A DNA stretch of 64,000 nucleotides from an uncultured Bacteroidota bacterium. GTDB taxonomy: Bacteria > Bacteroidota > Bacteroidia > Flavobacteriales > BACL11. A model generated the notes under the pieces. It saw only the letters and a program-made list of their open reading frames with translations, was not told the origin of the DNA and made no database searches. Shown here piece after piece: positions 1 through 11,858 of this stretch (the first letter of the stretch is position 1; the number at the start of each line of letters is the position of its first letter). The position numbers were made by a program, and so were the translations under genes. The stretch lies in the NCBI GenBank assembly GCA_902587125.1, contig CACIJW010000007.1, positions 1 through 64,000 on the forward strand, given 5' to 3'.

Positions 1-2306
1 GAAATATTGGTATTAAAATCACTTTCAAAAATTGACTTTCTAAGATCGATCATATAATATGATAGTTCGTAATTGTTTCCATACTTAGTTGAATTAGTAA
101 TTCTTAATAAAACATTTCTATTAAGTAAGTGATCAAGTAGTCTTTTCTGATAAGTTAAAATTCTTTGATGAATCTCAGGATCAGCTGAAATACTAAACCC
201 TCTCCTTTGCTTTTGCAGATATGGAAAAATTTCTGGTTCTAATAAAATCTTGTTGCTGAATGCATAATCAGAAAGAATTTGCATAGCTTTTTTTTGTGTT
301 TTAATATCAACACTCTCAAAAGGTTTTTTTGTTGATTCTTGATTTGTATGTGATAAATCAACTTTAACACCTCCAATCTGTCTTGTAACTATATTTAGAG
401 CTTGGTAATATGAAAAGAGTAATGTACGATATGATCTGTACAATTCTTCATACGTGTCGTTGTCCTTAGTATATTTATCTTTTATTTCAGAAACAATTCT
501 ATTTACCATTTCTATTTTATCTAAAGAATGATTTAGTGGGTCTCTAGCAAGGTCATATATCATTGCATCTGGATCGGTTCCCTTTCCAGCGGATCTCATA
601 TCATACGCATCGTTAGCAAATGCTAGTTCTCTATTAGTAGATTTAGATAAAATCTTCTCAATTTCCTCATCCTCATTGTTTTGAAAAACTGAATATCCAA
701 ATTGAATTGCCCACCTGTCATAAACGCCAGGTTTAATATCAAAATATAAACCTTGATCATCTGGATTTTTAGCAATATTTATTGCAGGATATTCCATTAC
801 AGATGAACAAACACCCTTTTCATTTACTATTTCCTTGTTATTTAACTCCTCTGTTGTTAAAAGCAAACTTCCTTTAAAATTATGACTTAGTCCTAAAGTA
901 TGACCCACCTCATGAAGAACAAGTCTGTATAATGACTGTTTTACAAGTTCTTTCTCCATTTCCTCGGACAAACTCATAGACTTGATGTAGTTCATTCCTA
1001 AAGATGTTTCAATGTTTTGATAATGTGCTGCATTACAACATTGATCTGTTGAAGTTAAGTTCATAGGATTATTAAATAATTCATCAGATCTTATACGATT
1101 AGTTATATATGTCCATTCGAGCATTATATCTGCACCTAATATTTCTCCTGTTCTAGGATTTACAAAAGATGGTCCATAACCTCCCCAAGGTGGACTAGGA
1201 GATGAAGTCCATCTCAAAACATTATATCTAATGTCACCAGCATCCCAATCTGCAGTATCAGGTTGTATCTTTACTTGAATTGCATTAGTAAATCCAGCAT
1301 CCTCAAACGCAATATTCCATGATTCAACACCATTCTTAATAATTTGTCTGTACTCTACTGGTGTTGTGTTCTCGATCCACCAAACAATAGGTTTAATAGG
1401 ATCTGATAATTCTGCCTCAGGATTTATTTTTTCTAATCTCCATCTATTGATAAAGTCTCTATAATTTACTTGATCTATACTTGTCATGTGGTTTGTCTGA
1501 GTATTGAAAAAACCAACTCTTGTATCATCTTTTCTAGGCACATAGTTTGAATCTGGCAACTCAACGAGACTATGTTGAACTTTTATTGAAACACTTCTAG
1601 AGTCTGTCATTGCACTCCCACCTCTTGAAGAAGGATATTTATTTTCAAAAACATAATTAACTACTACATCAGTGTTTTCAGGGTAGCTTTTTATTTTATC
1701 ATACCTCGTTTTAGTTTTGCTAATCGAACCTAATCGATACCCTCTGTAAGTTTTTGGATATGAGTATTTCACTTGTTGAAATGATTCATTTAAAAACAAA
1801 TTATCAGCACTAATTAAAAACTTCGATTTACAATTTCCTGTTGCAATAATTTTCTCAGAAATAATAATTGGTGTATTAATATTAGTGTTTGAAGCCTTAC
1901 TTAGAGCACTATTTTTGTCAAAATAATACTTAGTATTCTCGATAACTATGTCTATTTTTTCATAAAACTTTGAGATTTTTATAATTTTTGAGCCACGATA
2001 TCTTCCTTTTACAACACCTGCATCCCCTACTCCATTTTCAAAATAACTGAAATAAATAAATTCTTTGTTTAAATGGTTACTATCAATTTCTAAAAATGCT
2101 TTTCCGTCTTTTTTACTTTGATAAATTTTGAATAGTCCATCAAATTCAATGCAGTTCTTTGTTTTTTCAATGATTTGATCTTTCTTTTCAGTAGGCTTTT
2201 TGGATTCAATTTTGGCCTTTTTCTTTTTGTTGTAAAATTCACTTTTGAACTGGGCATGTGAGTTAATAGAGGTTAATATAGCAATAGATAAAATTATTTG
2301 CTTCAT
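1..2306 (-). CDS. Zinc-dependent metalloprotease, metzincin-like (DUF5117/DUF4953 type), 3' end missing
   Basis: Partial gene: the reading frame is open from an ATG at 2306 to the window edge (768 codons), so the C-terminus is outside. The N-terminus is a signal peptide (MKQIILSIAILTSINSHAQ), so the product is exported. The zinc site HEVGHTLGLSH at residues about 465-475 fits the metzincin pattern HExxHxxGxxH, and it is followed by NFKGS, typical of the large Bacteroidota family annotated with DUF5118, DUF5117 and DUF4953. Substrate is unknown; cell-surface or periplasmic proteolysis is inferred. It lies 18 bases after the TPR gene and is probably the last visible gene of the gyrA run. Length fits the family (usually about 800 residues or more). 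Confidence 0.88.
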   Translation of the reverse strand, partial: MKQIILSIAILTSINSHAQFKSEFYNKKKKAKIESKKPTEKKDQIIEKTKNCIEFDGLFKIYQSKKDGKAFLEIDSNHLNKEFIYFSYFENGVGDAGVVKGRYRGSKIIKISKFYEKIDIVIENTKYYFDKNSALSKASNTNINTPIIISEKIIATGNCKSKFLISADNLFLNESFQQVKYSYPKTYRGYRLGSISKTKTRYDKIKSYPENTDVVVNYVFENKYPSSRGGSAMTDSRSVSIKVQHSLVELPDSNYVPRKDDTRVGFFNTQTNHMTSIDQVNYRDFINRWRLEKINPEAELSDPIKPIVWWIENTTPVEYRQIIKNGVESWNIAFEDAGFTNAIQVKIQPDTADWDAGDIRYNVLRWTSSPSPPWGGYGPSFVNPRTGEILGADIMLEWTYITNRIRSDELFNNPMNLTSTDQCCNAAHYQNIETSLGMNYIKSMSLSEEMEKELVKQSLYRLVLHEVGHTLGLSHNFKGSLLLTTEELNNKEIVNEKGVCSSVMEYPAINIAKNPDDQGLYFDIKPGVYDRWAIQFGYSVFQNNEDEEIEKILSKSTNRELAFANDAYDMRSAGKGTDPDAMIYDLARDPLNHSLDKIEMVNRIVSEIKDKYTKDNDTYEELYRSYRTLLFSYYQALNIVTRQIGGVKVDLSHTNQESTKKPFESVDIKTQKKAMQILSDYAFSNKILLEPEIFPYLQKQRRGFSISADPEIHQRILTYQKRLLDHLLNRNVLLRITNSTKYGNNYELSYYMIDLRKSIFESDFNTNI

Positions 2307-2324
2307 AAAAAATATGTTTTAAAA

Positions 2325-3527
2325 TTATTGAGATTTGATAAGACCGTCCATTTCCTTGGACTTCTTATAATCTCCTTTAAGATAATAAAGTTGTTTTAAA
2401 GATAATAGTGTGTTCTTGTCATTTGGATCTAATGAAAGAGATGTTTCAAGAAATGGCAAGGCATCATCAAAAAAAACTTCAGATTCTTTTTTTAGTTTAT
2501 TATATAATTTGTCGCTTGATGAATTATTAGCTTCATTTCTAAGCTCTACTCCCCTATTAAAAAATAATGCCCCAAGGTTATAATTAGAATTGAAATTATC
2601 AGGATTTAATTCAATAGATTTTTTGTAATCAATTATCGCTTCATCAAGCATACCTTTTTGATCATAAACAGTAGCTCTGTTAAAGAAAAGTAAATCATTC
2701 ATATCATCAAGTTCAATTGCATCGCTAAGCTTATCAATTAACTCGTCAGTACGATTTAATTTTATGTATAAATTAATTTGGGAATTAATTAAAACAGGAT
2801 CATTTTCAAAATAATCTCTACCAAGCGAAAGATATTTTAATGCATCATCATCATTTCCTTCCTCTTGTAAAATGTCACTCATATGAACATAAATAGAAGG
2901 ATCATTAAAATTTAAATCAATTAAATTTTGAAGTAAAACCTTAGATCTTTCGTTATCTTCCATTCTTCTAGCAGCAAAAAAAGAATTATGAAGAACAGTC
3001 TCTTTTGTTATATTTCCTCTTTTTAATTGATCTTCAGAATCATAATCAAAGATTTCAAAAATTTCATCATATAATTTTAAAGCCTTAGAATTATTCTCGT
3101 TGTTGTATTCATCAATTGCCATATTAAATAGTTTATAGCCACATTGAATTAAACCTGCTACAACATCTTCCTCTTTGGTCCACTTTCGAACAACAACTCT
3201 ACCTTTTTTGTCTCTACCGAGACATCGAATGTGTGATTGCTTGGCCTTAAAAATCGCATCATTATCAATTTTTTGATCTTTTAATAGTGCAATCTTTAAA
3301 TAAACTTTGGCTCTATAATTCCACATTTTTGGTTCATCACTAGTTGATGTATTTAAAAATGCTTCATCAATATAATTTTTAGCGTCTATTAGATTAGAAA
3401 CCATTTCTTCTCCATCTGTTTTGTTAGCATTTTTTAATGCTATTGATGAATTTACAATATTATGTTTTTGAGCATTTACTACAAAAACAAAGCAAGCAAA
3501 ACCAAACAATAGAACGAATTTTCTCAT
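2325..3527 (-). CDS. Exported tetratricopeptide-repeat protein
   Basis: 400 residues. An N-terminal signal peptide (to about residue 20, ending VVNAQ) predicts export. The body is helical repeats; the clearest TPR units run through roughly residues 195-320 (for example AIIDYKKSIELNPDN) with another near the C-terminus (FLETSLSLDPND). TPRs bind other proteins, but no enzymatic motif is visible, so the partner is unknown. It sits 8 bases after the M16 peptidase and 18 bases before the metalloprotease, so it is probably co-transcribed with gyrA. A TPR protein near gyrA is common in Flavobacteriia, as far as I recall; no precise function follows from that. Confidence 0.85.
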   Translation of the reverse strand: MRKFVLLFGFACFVFVVNAQKHNIVNSSIALKNANKTDGEEMVSNLIDAKNYIDEAFLNTSTSDEPKMWNYRAKVYLKIALLKDQKIDNDAIFKAKQSHIRCLGRDKKGRVVVRKWTKEEDVVAGLIQCGYKLFNMAIDEYNNENNSKALKLYDEIFEIFDYDSEDQLKRGNITKETVLHNSFFAARRMEDNERSKVLLQNLIDLNFNDPSIYVHMSDILQEEGNDDDALKYLSLGRDYFENDPVLINSQINLYIKLNRTDELIDKLSDAIELDDMNDLLFFNRATVYDQKGMLDEAIIDYKKSIELNPDNFNSNYNLGALFFNRGVELRNEANNSSSDKLYNKLKKESEVFFDDALPFLETSLSLDPNDKNTLLSLKQLYYLKGDYKKSKEMDGLIKSQ

Positions 3528-3535
3528 AACTAAAA

Positions 3536-6403
3536 TTATTTTATGTCAATTACTTCAAAATTAAATCTTTTACCTTCATTAGAAGATAAATTTTCCAACT
3601 TTTCTTTAATAAGATATTTATTTCCAACAACAACGATTGCAAGTTCATCTTTTCTTATTTCATTCGACGCTATATCATTAATTTCACCTAAAGTCATAGA
3701 ACTTAAAATATTTGATTGCTCATCTATGTATGAAGCATCCAAATCGTTAGATAAAATTCGATTTAAAAAACCTATTTTTTGATTCGGCGTTTCATATTTC
3801 ATTGAAGCAGAATTTAAAAAAGAATTTTTCGTTGAAATTAGCTCATCATTAGAAAGTCCAGTTGTTGTATAATCGTTAATAATTGTAAAAATATCTGCAA
3901 TTGCACTATCGGTTGCTTGTGTTTTTACACTTGTTTGTATTGCAAAAACTCCAGTATTTTCATCTCCACTAAAAAATGAATAGGCTCCATATGTGTATCC
4001 CTTATCTTCTCTTAATTTTAGAAACAATCTTCCACTGGCTCCTCCACCAAGTGACTTATTCATCACTTGGGATTTAAAAAACTTATCATTGACATCAAAA
4101 GAATTACTTCTATGTCCCATTAATATCAAAGATTGTGTTGAACCCTCAATGTCCTTTAAATAAATACGATTTTTAGCTACTGTGGGAAATTCAAATTTGG
4201 ATGGCAAGCTAATATCTTTATTCAACCAACTTTTTAAGAAATTGAGTTTTGAGTAAATAACATCTTTTTTAACATTTCCAACTATTATTAACTCGCTTAA
4301 ATTTGGCGAATAAAAATCATAAAATTCTTGAACATCTTTAAGCTTGATTTTTTTTATAGTTTTTTTATTCATTTCTCTGCCAAATGGAGTGTCACCATAA
4401 AGTACATTTGAAAAGCTTGATCTAGCAAGGAATTGCGAGTTTTTTTTCATTGACTCTAAACCTTCTAAATTAGTATTCTTTATTCTCTTAAAGTCATCAT
4501 TGTTGAAGCCTGGATTAAGTAATTTTTCTTCGAAGATTTTTAAACTTTCATCTAATTTATCACTTAAACATTCAAAATATACTAATGTTTCATTGTCTTC
4601 AGAGGAAAATTGAATAGTTGCACCTAATTTTTGCATTTCAACGCTGATTTCTTCTGAAGATTTTAAAGATGTACTTTCGTTCATCATTTGTGCAGTAATA
4701 CTGGCCACACCAACCTTTTTTTTATCTTCCAATAATTTTCCTCCTTTAATTTTTAATCTCATATAAACTTTTGGAACTTCGTTTGTTTCAGAAAAGATTG
4801 TCTTTAGTCCATTGCCAAATGTTTCTTTATAAAAAGATGGGATTTTTGGCGTTCTGGGTTTGCCTGCCTCAGGTTGATCTTTTCTACAGCAAATATCATA
4901 TTCTGAGCTAGCCTTATCATAAACTAAATTTGAATATTGTGGGTCCTGATCAAGAATTAAATCAGCATTAGGATTCTTACTAATGATGGAATCTAATTCT
5001 TTAACAAAAGGACTTTTTGGCTTAACTTGATTAATAACAGCATTTTTGTTTTTGATATATTTATTAAATACTCTAATAACATCTTCTTTTGTTACATCTT
5101 GATATCTTTTTATTTCTGAAGAAACATTGTAACGTCCTCTAGCCAACCATTCCCATCTGGAAATCAAAGTAGCTTTTGAGGCTATTGAAGTTATCATATC
5201 ATAATTTTGGCTAATTATTTTTGTTTTAACCATTTCTAAATCCTCTTCTGAAAAACCCTTTTCTTCCCAATCAGCGATTGAGTTTCTTATATCAGCCTCA
5301 ATATTATTAAAATAAACTCCTTGGTCTTCTTGCCAGTCTGGAAAGGTTAAAACCGTGAAGTGAAACTCACCTGACAACTCTCTGCATGGGTGACTTACGC
5401 TAGCTTGAATAGCCTTTTCAGATTTAATAAAGTTTTTATAAAAAATAGAATTTTTTCCATCTCCCATCAAAGATGCTAGTATATCCAAAGCGGCCTCGTC
5501 TCTATGATAATTCGGAACTGTTGGAAAAACGATATCAGTCATAGGTAAATAAACGTTGTCAGTATAGCCCGTATATATATCGCTTGAAAGTCTAGGTACC
5601 ATTGGACTAAGTTTCCTTACCTCAGAACCTCTTGGTATTGAACCAAAATATTTTTCCACTAAAGGAATAACAGTTTCACTATTAACATCACCCGTTATTG
5701 TTAAAATAGCATTATTTGGTCCATACCACCTCAGAAAAAAATTTTTTAAATCTTCTAATGATGCTCTATATAAATCATCCACATATCCAATTACAGGCCA
5801 ATTATATGGATGTGACGGTGGATAAAGACTTTGACCAAGAATTTCGTAACTCATTCCATATTGCCTACTAACTTGCATTTGATACTTTTCATTTTTAACA
5901 ACCTCCCTTTGGTTTTCAAACTTTTCACTAGTAACAGCATCTAACAGAAAACCCATACGGTCAGCCTCTAGCCACAATGCGGTTTCAAGATAGTTTGATG
6001 GGACAGTCTGAAAATAAACAGTTCTGTCAGAGCTAGTATTTCCATTCATCATTCCACCAGCATCATTAATAATTTTAAAATGTTTTTCATCTGGAACATT
6101 TTCTGAGCCTTGGAACATCATATGTTCAAAGAAATGTGCAAAACCTGATTTTCCAGCAGATTCTCTACTTGAACCTACGTGGTAAGTTATGTGCACGTGT
6201 ACTAAAGGGTCAGAATTATCTTCATGTACGATAACTTTTAATCCGTTAGGGAGCTTCCATTTTTCAAATTTAATATCTAATGGATTTGTACTTGCTTCTT
6301 TAACGAGATCTGCTTGAGAAAAAATTTTATTTGAGCAAAAAACTATTAAATAAAACGTTAAAAGTGTTTTTAATATTCTTTTATTAGTCCTCAAAGTCGT
6401 CAT
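3536..6403 (-). CDS. M16 family zinc peptidase (pitrilysin/insulinase type), two-copy form
   Basis: About 955 residues if started at the ATG at 6403. The frame is open further upstream to 6574, but that part lies wholly inside gyrA and is lysine-rich nonsense. The 6403 start gives a normal signal peptide ending near FSQ. The inverted zinc motif HFFEH is at about residues 90-94, followed by a downstream glutamate region (REVVKNE). A second M16 domain fills the C-terminal half ([11 protein letters not shown], then [19 protein letters not shown]), as in the usual approximately 900-residue two-domain periplasmic proteins. It probably degrades peptides in the periplasm. It overlaps the end of gyrA by 20 bases, implying co-transcription. 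Confidence 0.93.
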   Translation of the reverse strand: MTTLRTNKRILKTLLTFYLIVFCSNKIFSQADLVKEASTNPLDIKFEKWKLPNGLKVIVHEDNSDPLVHVHITYHVGSSRESAGKSGFAHFFEHMMFQGSENVPDEKHFKIINDAGGMMNGNTSSDRTVYFQTVPSNYLETALWLEADRMGFLLDAVTSEKFENQREVVKNEKYQMQVSRQYGMSYEILGQSLYPPSHPYNWPVIGYVDDLYRASLEDLKNFFLRWYGPNNAILTITGDVNSETVIPLVEKYFGSIPRGSEVRKLSPMVPRLSSDIYTGYTDNVYLPMTDIVFPTVPNYHRDEAALDILASLMGDGKNSIFYKNFIKSEKAIQASVSHPCRELSGEFHFTVLTFPDWQEDQGVYFNNIEADIRNSIADWEEKGFSEEDLEMVKTKIISQNYDMITSIASKATLISRWEWLARGRYNVSSEIKRYQDVTKEDVIRVFNKYIKNKNAVINQVKPKSPFVKELDSIISKNPNADLILDQDPQYSNLVYDKASSEYDICCRKDQPEAGKPRTPKIPSFYKETFGNGLKTIFSETNEVPKVYMRLKIKGGKLLEDKKKVGVASITAQMMNESTSLKSSEEISVEMQKLGATIQFSSEDNETLVYFECLSDKLDESLKIFEEKLLNPGFNNDDFKRIKNTNLEGLESMKKNSQFLARSSFSNVLYGDTPFGREMNKKTIKKIKLKDVQEFYDFYSPNLSELIIVGNVKKDVIYSKLNFLKSWLNKDISLPSKFEFPTVAKNRIYLKDIEGSTQSLILMGHRSNSFDVNDKFFKSQVMNKSLGGGASGRLFLKLREDKGYTYGAYSFFSGDENTGVFAIQTSVKTQATDSAIADIFTIINDYTTTGLSNDELISTKNSFLNSASMKYETPNQKIGFLNRILSNDLDASYIDEQSNILSSMTLGEINDIASNEIRKDELAIVVVGNKYLIKEKLENLSSNEGKRFNFEVIDIK

Positions 6404-9146
6404 CAAAAAATAAAGTGTTTTGTGATTTATTTTCTTTGTTATTTTCATCTTTTTTGATGTTATCTTCAGTATTATTTGTTTTTTGGATTTCAGTATCTTC
6501 AGAACTATCAATTTCCCCTTCATCACTTTCTTTAATATCAAGCTCTTCAGTACTAGACGTATCATTATTGTCATCGTTATCTAAATCACTAGAAACAATT
6601 TTGTCCATTGATTGCTCAGATTTTACTTCATCATCTACAATATTATTTTCGTCTATTTGATCAGTAATTTCATCATCCAGAAGTTCATCTTCATTTGATC
6701 TAGTAACCTTAGCAACTGATGCAATGCTATCATCATCTTTTAATTTAATAATTCTAACTCCCTGAGTAGCTCTACCCATTACTCGCAATGATTCAACAGA
6801 AGTTCTAATTGTAATACCACTTTTGTTAATAATCATTAATTCGTCTTCATCACTCACATTTTTTAAAGCAATCAAGTCTCCAGTTTTATCAGTTATACTG
6901 ATTGTTTTAACACCTTTTCCACCTCTGTTAGTTACTCTATAACCATCTATTTGAGATCTTTTACCATAACCATTTTTTGAAACTACCAATACCGAGGAAT
7001 CGATATCATTAACACAAATCATTCCAATTACCTCGTCATTATCATTTGCTAATCTTATACCTCTTACTCCAGAAGCTGTTCTGCCCATGGCCCTGACTTT
7101 TTCTTCCTCAAATCTTATTGCCTTACCGGACTTGACAGCCATCATAATTTGAGACACACCATTTGTCATTTTGGCCTCTAAAAGCTGATCTCCATCTTTA
7201 ATTGTAATTGCATTTATTCCGTTAGACCTTGGCCTGGAGTAAGATTCGAGTCTTGTCTTCTTGATTACACCTTTTTTAGTACACATAACAATATAATTTG
7301 AGTTAATGTATTCTTCATCCTTCAAGTCCTTGGTATTAATATAAGCCATAACCTTATCATCGCTTGGGATATTGATAAGGTTTTGTATTGCTCTACCTTT
7401 TGAAATTTTACTGCCTTCAGGAATTTCATATACTCTCATCCAAAAACATTTTCCTTGCTCAGTAAAAAATAGCATATAATCATGATTGTTAGCCATAAAA
7501 ATTTCCTCAACAAAATCCTCATCTCTAGTAGTGGCTCCTCGTGATCCAACTCCACCTCTAGCCTGTGATCTATACTCAGATAAAGAAGTTCTTTTTATGT
7601 AGCCAAGATTTGAAATAGTTATCAAAACTCTTTCGTTTGGTATCATATCTTCGATACTTACTTCAGATGAAGAATACTCAATTTGAGTTCTTCTTTCATC
7701 TCCATACTTTTCTTTAACCTCTAATAAATCATCTTTAAGTATATCATATCTGAGACCCTCATTTGATAAAATTTCATTGAGTTCCTTGATCTTTTGCATA
7801 ATCTCTGCATGCTCATCTTTAATTTTATCTCTCTCTAAGCCTGTTAACTTTTGTAGTCTTAAATCAAGTATCGCTTTTGCCTGTTCTTCTGATAATTTAA
7901 AATTATCAATCAAACCTGTTCTAGCAATTTCAGGGGTTCTTGATGAACGAATAAGGTTTATTATGTCATCAAGATTATCTAAAGCAATTAATAAACCTTC
8001 GAGAATGTGAGCTCTTTTCTCAGCTTGCTTTAATTCAAAATTTGTTTTTCTGACCAATACATCAAGCCTATGCTCAACAAAGAAGTTTATTAAATCCTTG
8101 AGGTTTAGAAGCTTTGGTCGACCCTTAACAAGTGCAATATTATTAACACTGAATGATGATTGTAAAGAAGTGTATTTATACAATTTATTTAGTACAATAT
8201 TTGGAATTGCATCTCTTTTTAGCTCATAAACAATTCTCATTCCGTTTCTATCAGATTCATCTCTAATATCAGAGATTCCCTCCAATTTTTTACTATTGAC
8301 TAAATCTGCTGTTTTTTTAATTAAATCTGATTTATTCACCATGTATGGGATTTCATCAACAATAATTAAATCTCTATTTCCAGATTCTTCAAATCTTACT
8401 TTTCCTCTAACAACTACTCTCCCTCTTCCAGTTTCAAAAGCAGATTTTACCCCCTCATAGCCATATATTGTACCTCCAGTTGGAAAATCAGGAGCAGTAA
8501 TATGTTCCATTAAATCACTAACCTCAACGTTGCCTCTTTTGTCAATAAACCTAATTATTCCATTTACTACCTCGGTCAAGTTATGCGGTGGCATATTTGT
8601 TGCCATACCAACTGCAATTCCAGTTGTTCCATTTAGTAATAAATTTGGTAATCTAGAAGGTAAAACTGCAGGCTCTTTTAGAGTATCATCAAAATTATTT
8701 TCCCATTCTACAGTATCTTTATCAATATCACGAAGCATATCCTCTGAAGTTTTTCTCATTCTTGCTTCAGTGTATCTCATGGCAGCTGGATTATCACCAT
8801 CAATAGATCCAAAGTTTCCTTGGCCATCAACCATTAAATATCTTAAACTCCATTCTTGGGCCATTCTAACCATCGCATCATATACTGCAGTATCTCCGTG
8901 TGGATGAAATTTTCCAAGTACTTCACCGACTATTCTTGCTGATTTTTTATAAGATGTATTTGATTTTACACCAAGTTCATGCATTCCATAAAGAATTCTT
9001 CTGTGAACGGGTTTCAAACCATCTCTGACGTCAGGTAAAGCTCTGGAGACTATTACTGACATAGAATAATCAATATATTTAGACTTCATTTCCTCCTCAA
9101 TATTGATAGGAATTATTCTCTCTCCATTATTTTCAAATTTTAACAT
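6384..9146 (-). CDS. gyrA: DNA gyrase subunit A
   Basis: 920 residues. GyrA cuts and rejoins DNA during negative supercoiling with GyrB. The catalytic tyrosine is in RYTEAR (Y125). The quinolone-resistance region reads GDTAVYDAM, with T86 and D90 at the places of E. coli S83 and D87. The C-terminal pinwheel carries a GyrA-box-like NRGGKG, which separates it from ParC. After about residue 845 comes a long acidic tail ending DDDFED, longer than in E. coli; its last codons overlap the M16 start. It is the first gene of a four-gene minus-strand run; a promoter-like element lies just upstream. Confidence 0.97.
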   Translation of the reverse strand: MLKFENNGERIIPINIEEEMKSKYIDYSMSVIVSRALPDVRDGLKPVHRRILYGMHELGVKSNTSYKKSARIVGEVLGKFHPHGDTAVYDAMVRMAQEWSLRYLMVDGQGNFGSIDGDNPAAMRYTEARMRKTSEDMLRDIDKDTVEWENNFDDTLKEPAVLPSRLPNLLLNGTTGIAVGMATNMPPHNLTEVVNGIIRFIDKRGNVEVSDLMEHITAPDFPTGGTIYGYEGVKSAFETGRGRVVVRGKVRFEESGNRDLIIVDEIPYMVNKSDLIKKTADLVNSKKLEGISDIRDESDRNGMRIVYELKRDAIPNIVLNKLYKYTSLQSSFSVNNIALVKGRPKLLNLKDLINFFVEHRLDVLVRKTNFELKQAEKRAHILEGLLIALDNLDDIINLIRSSRTPEIARTGLIDNFKLSEEQAKAILDLRLQKLTGLERDKIKDEHAEIMQKIKELNEILSNEGLRYDILKDDLLEVKEKYGDERRTQIEYSSSEVSIEDMIPNERVLITISNLGYIKRTSLSEYRSQARGGVGSRGATTRDEDFVEEIFMANNHDYMLFFTEQGKCFWMRVYEIPEGSKISKGRAIQNLINIPSDDKVMAYINTKDLKDEEYINSNYIVMCTKKGVIKKTRLESYSRPRSNGINAITIKDGDQLLEAKMTNGVSQIMMAVKSGKAIRFEEEKVRAMGRTASGVRGIRLANDNDEVIGMICVNDIDSSVLVVSKNGYGKRSQIDGYRVTNRGGKGVKTISITDKTGDLIALKNVSDEDELMIINKSGITIRTSVESLRVMGRATQGVRIIKLKDDDSIASVAKVTRSNEDELLDDEITDQIDENNIVDDEVKSEQSMDKIVSSDLDNDDNNDTSSTEELDIKESDEGEIDSSEDTEIQKTNNTEDNIKKDENNKENKSQNTLFFDDDFED

Positions 9147-9170
9147 AAAATTTTGTTTTAATTACCATAA

Positions 9171-9200
9171 CAAATTAAACAAATTTGCGTTTTTAACAAA
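9171..9200 (-). promoter_or_regulatory. Candidate gyrA promoter
   Basis: Reading the minus strand, TTTG (9197-9200) is followed, with 18 bases between TTG and the next box, by TTAATTTG (9171-9178), one mismatch from the Bacteroidota -7 consensus TAnnTTTG. The box ends 24 bases before the gyrA ATG. The -33/-7 arrangement is as expected for the vegetative sigma factor of this phylum. The same 164-base gap must also hold the clpC promoter, for which I see no convincing box. Confidence 0.4.
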
Positions 9201-9310
9201 GAGAAATAAGCTAAATAATGACATTAAAGTTATGAACATTTTTTGTTAAAAAAAAGGGTAAATTAGAGAGTTGAAAAAAGCTTAAATTAACTAATTATAT
9301 AAAAAAAAAT

Positions 9311-11845
9311 ATGATCACAGGTTTTTCAAAAAGAATGTCAAAAGTTTTTAAGTTTATGAACGAAGAAACTATACGACTTGGTGATACAAGCTCAGGAGTC
9401 GAGCATCTTTTTTTAGCTATACTCAGAGAAGGTAGTGGAAGCGCTGTTCAAGTACTAAAAAGGTTAGGTATTGATGTCAAAGACATAAAGATTATCATAG
9501 AAGGTGCTCTAAAAAAGCAAGAAAAATTTATGCAAAAAAAGAATACAACGCTAAACTTAACAAAACAAACTGAAAGAATTCTCAGAAAATCGATACTTGA
9601 AAGAAAAAATTTGGAAGAAGAAGAAATTAAAACTATTCATGTTTTGTTAGCTATTCTACTTGACAAAAACAATATTGTATCCTCAGCCTTACGTCACATG
9701 AAAATTGATTATGATTCTGTTTTAGAGGAATACCTTAACATTTCTGATATCAAATCAAAATTAGATGATAGCATTGAGAATGATGACGACATTTTTGGAC
9801 CATCTGAAAGTGACTATCAAAAAACAGAAAAAAGTAAATCTTCTGGCTCAACGCCAACACTTGATAATTTTGGAAGAGATCTAACTAAATACGCAGAAGA
9901 AAACAGATTAGATCCAATCGTTGGAAGAATATCTGAAATTGAAAGAGTTGCTCAAATCCTTAGCAGAAGAAAAAAGAACAATCCAATTCTAGTAGGTGAA
10001 CCTGGCGTCGGAAAATCTGCAATAGCTGAAGGCCTAGCTATTAGAATAGTTAAAAGAAAAGTGTCAAGAGTTCTTTTTGATAAAAGAGTTGTAATGCTCG
10101 ACCTTGCTGCTTTAGTTGCAGGAACCAAATACAGAGGACAATTTGAAGAAAGAATGAAAGCTTTAATATCAGAGCTAGAAAACAATCCCAATGTAATTTT
10201 ATTTATAGACGAAATTCATACTTTAGTTGGTGCAGGCGGAGCAACTGGTTCTCTTGATGCATCAAATATGTTTAAACCAGCACTAGCGAGAGGAGAAATT
10301 CAATGTATTGGAGCTACAACAATAGACGAATACAGACAGTATATCGAAAAAGATGGCGCATTAGAAAGAAGATTTCAGAAGGTCCTTATAGATCCTACAT
10401 CAATTTCTGAAACAATAGAAATTCTAAATAATATTAAAGAAAGATATGAAGAACATCACAATGTAGAATATACTGAGGATGCAATAAACTCATGCGTTGT
10501 TTTGACAGATAGGTACATGAACGACAGATACCTTCCAGACAAGGCTATAGATGCTCTAGACGAAGCTGGTTCCAGAGTGCACATAACAAATATAAAGGTT
10601 CCAAAAAAAATATCTTCTCTTGAGGAAAAAATCGAAGATCTTGTCAAATTAAAAAAGAATGCTATTTCTCAACAAAAGTTTGAAGAGGCAGCCAAACTTA
10701 GAGACTATGAAAAAAACTCAATAAAAGAGCTTAATGAAGCAAAAAAGCAATGGGAGAATGAAATTAAGTCTAATAAAATTATTGTGAACGGAGATAATGT
10801 TGCAGAAGTTGTTTCATTAATGACTGGAATACCGGTACAGAGAATTGCTTCTAAGGAGATAAAAAAACTATCTAAAATGTCTAATAACATAAAAAAGAAG
10901 ATTATTGGACAAGATGATGCAATAACTAAAATATCTAGAGCAATACAAAGAAATAGAGTTGGACTTAAAGATCCAAAAAAACCAATTGGGACATTCATTT
11001 TTTTAGGCTCTACAGGTGTAGGAAAAACACAATTAGCTAAAGCTCTTTCTGAAGAGATGTTTGATTCAACAGATTCTCTTATTAGAATAGACATGAGTGA
11101 GTATATGGAAAAATTCTCAGTCTCAAGATTGGTTGGCGCTCCTCCTGGCTATGTTGGATATGAAGAAGGTGGTCAATTAACTGAAAAGGTTAGAAAAAAG
11201 CCATACTCCGTGATTTTATTAGACGAAATTGAAAAGGCTCATCCAGATGTATTCAATTTATTACTTCAAGTTCTTGATGACGGCCAAGTAACTGATAGCT
11301 TAGGACGAAAAATAGATTTTAAAAACACTGTTATAATAATGACATCAAATATTGGTACTAGGCAACTAAAAGATTTTGGACAAGGTGTCGGTTTTAATAC
11401 ATCTGCTAGAAAAAATAATGCTTCTGAACATTCTAAAGGAGTGATTGAAAATGCTCTTAAAAGAACATTCGCCCCTGAATTTTTAAATAGAATTGATGAT
11501 GTTGTTCTTTTCAATAGCCTAGATAAGGAAGACATTAATAAAATTATTGATATTGAACTAAAGCATGTAGTTGAAAGAATCAACAATCTAGGCTATGAAA
11601 TCAATATTTCAAAAGGAGCAAAGGATTTTGTTGCAACTAAAGGTTTTGATTCAAAATTTGGTGCTAGACCTTTGAAACGAGCAATTCAAAAGTATATTGA
11701 AGATCCTCTAGCTGAAAAAATAATAAATATTGAACTATCATTAGGAGACAAAATAAACATCAAAATCTCGAAATCTAGTGACGAATTAATATTTACTATC
11801 CAAAAACAAGAAGAGCAAAAACCTAAAAATAAAGCTAAAAGTTAG
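9311..11845 (+). CDS. clpC: ATP-dependent Clp protease ATP-binding subunit, ClpC type
   Basis: 844 residues. Class 1 Hsp100 unfoldase with two AAA+ modules. The Clp-N repeat domain occupies about residues 1-145 (EHLFLAILREG). The first Walker A is GEPGVGKS (229-236) and the second GSTGVGKT (566-573). A UVR-like segment (FEEAAKLRD, near 457) in the middle region marks it as ClpC rather than ClpA or ClpB. It would feed substrates to ClpP, which is not in the window. It stands alone on the plus strand, divergent from gyrA and convergent with the methyltransferase (13-base gap). The start is the ATG after an A-rich stretch. Confidence 0.96.
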   Translation: MITGFSKRMSKVFKFMNEETIRLGDTSSGVEHLFLAILREGSGSAVQVLKRLGIDVKDIKIIIEGALKKQEKFMQKKNTTLNLTKQTERILRKSILERKNLEEEEIKTIHVLLAILLDKNNIVSSALRHMKIDYDSVLEEYLNISDIKSKLDDSIENDDDIFGPSESDYQKTEKSKSSGSTPTLDNFGRDLTKYAEENRLDPIVGRISEIERVAQILSRRKKNNPILVGEPGVGKSAIAEGLAIRIVKRKVSRVLFDKRVVMLDLAALVAGTKYRGQFEERMKALISELENNPNVILFIDEIHTLVGAGGATGSLDASNMFKPALARGEIQCIGATTIDEYRQYIEKDGALERRFQKVLIDPTSISETIEILNNIKERYEEHHNVEYTEDAINSCVVLTDRYMNDRYLPDKAIDALDEAGSRVHITNIKVPKKISSLEEKIEDLVKLKKNAISQQKFEEAAKLRDYEKNSIKELNEAKKQWENEIKSNKIIVNGDNVAEVVSLMTGIPVQRIASKEIKKLSKMSNNIKKKIIGQDDAITKISRAIQRNRVGLKDPKKPIGTFIFLGSTGVGKTQLAKALSEEMFDSTDSLIRIDMSEYMEKFSVSRLVGAPPGYVGYEEGGQLTEKVRKKPYSVILLDEIEKAHPDVFNLLLQVLDDGQVTDSLGRKIDFKNTVIIMTSNIGTRQLKDFGQGVGFNTSARKNNASEHSKGVIENALKRTFAPEFLNRIDDVVLFNSLDKEDINKIIDIELKHVVERINNLGYEINISKGAKDFVATKGFDSKFGARPLKRAIQKYIEDPLAEKIINIELSLGDKINIKISKSSDELIFTIQKQEEQKPKNKAKS

Positions 11846-11858
11846 TTTCCAAAATCAT

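Noticed and set aside
6404-6574. Upstream extension of the M16 peptidase frame
   Set aside because: It lies inside gyrA in another frame, encodes a Lys/Ile-rich stretch, and the ATG at 6403 gives a proper signal peptide.
8530-8907. 125-codon plus-strand frame opposite gyrA, and other long antisense frames over gyrA, clpC and pheT
   Set aside because: They mirror conserved coding sequence on the other strand, lack family features and have no promoter box.
9201-9310. A clpC promoter
   Set aside because: TAAATTAG and TAATTATA are near-matches only, with two changes from TAnnTTTG, and the spacing to a TTG is poor or leaves too short a leader. I could not choose one.
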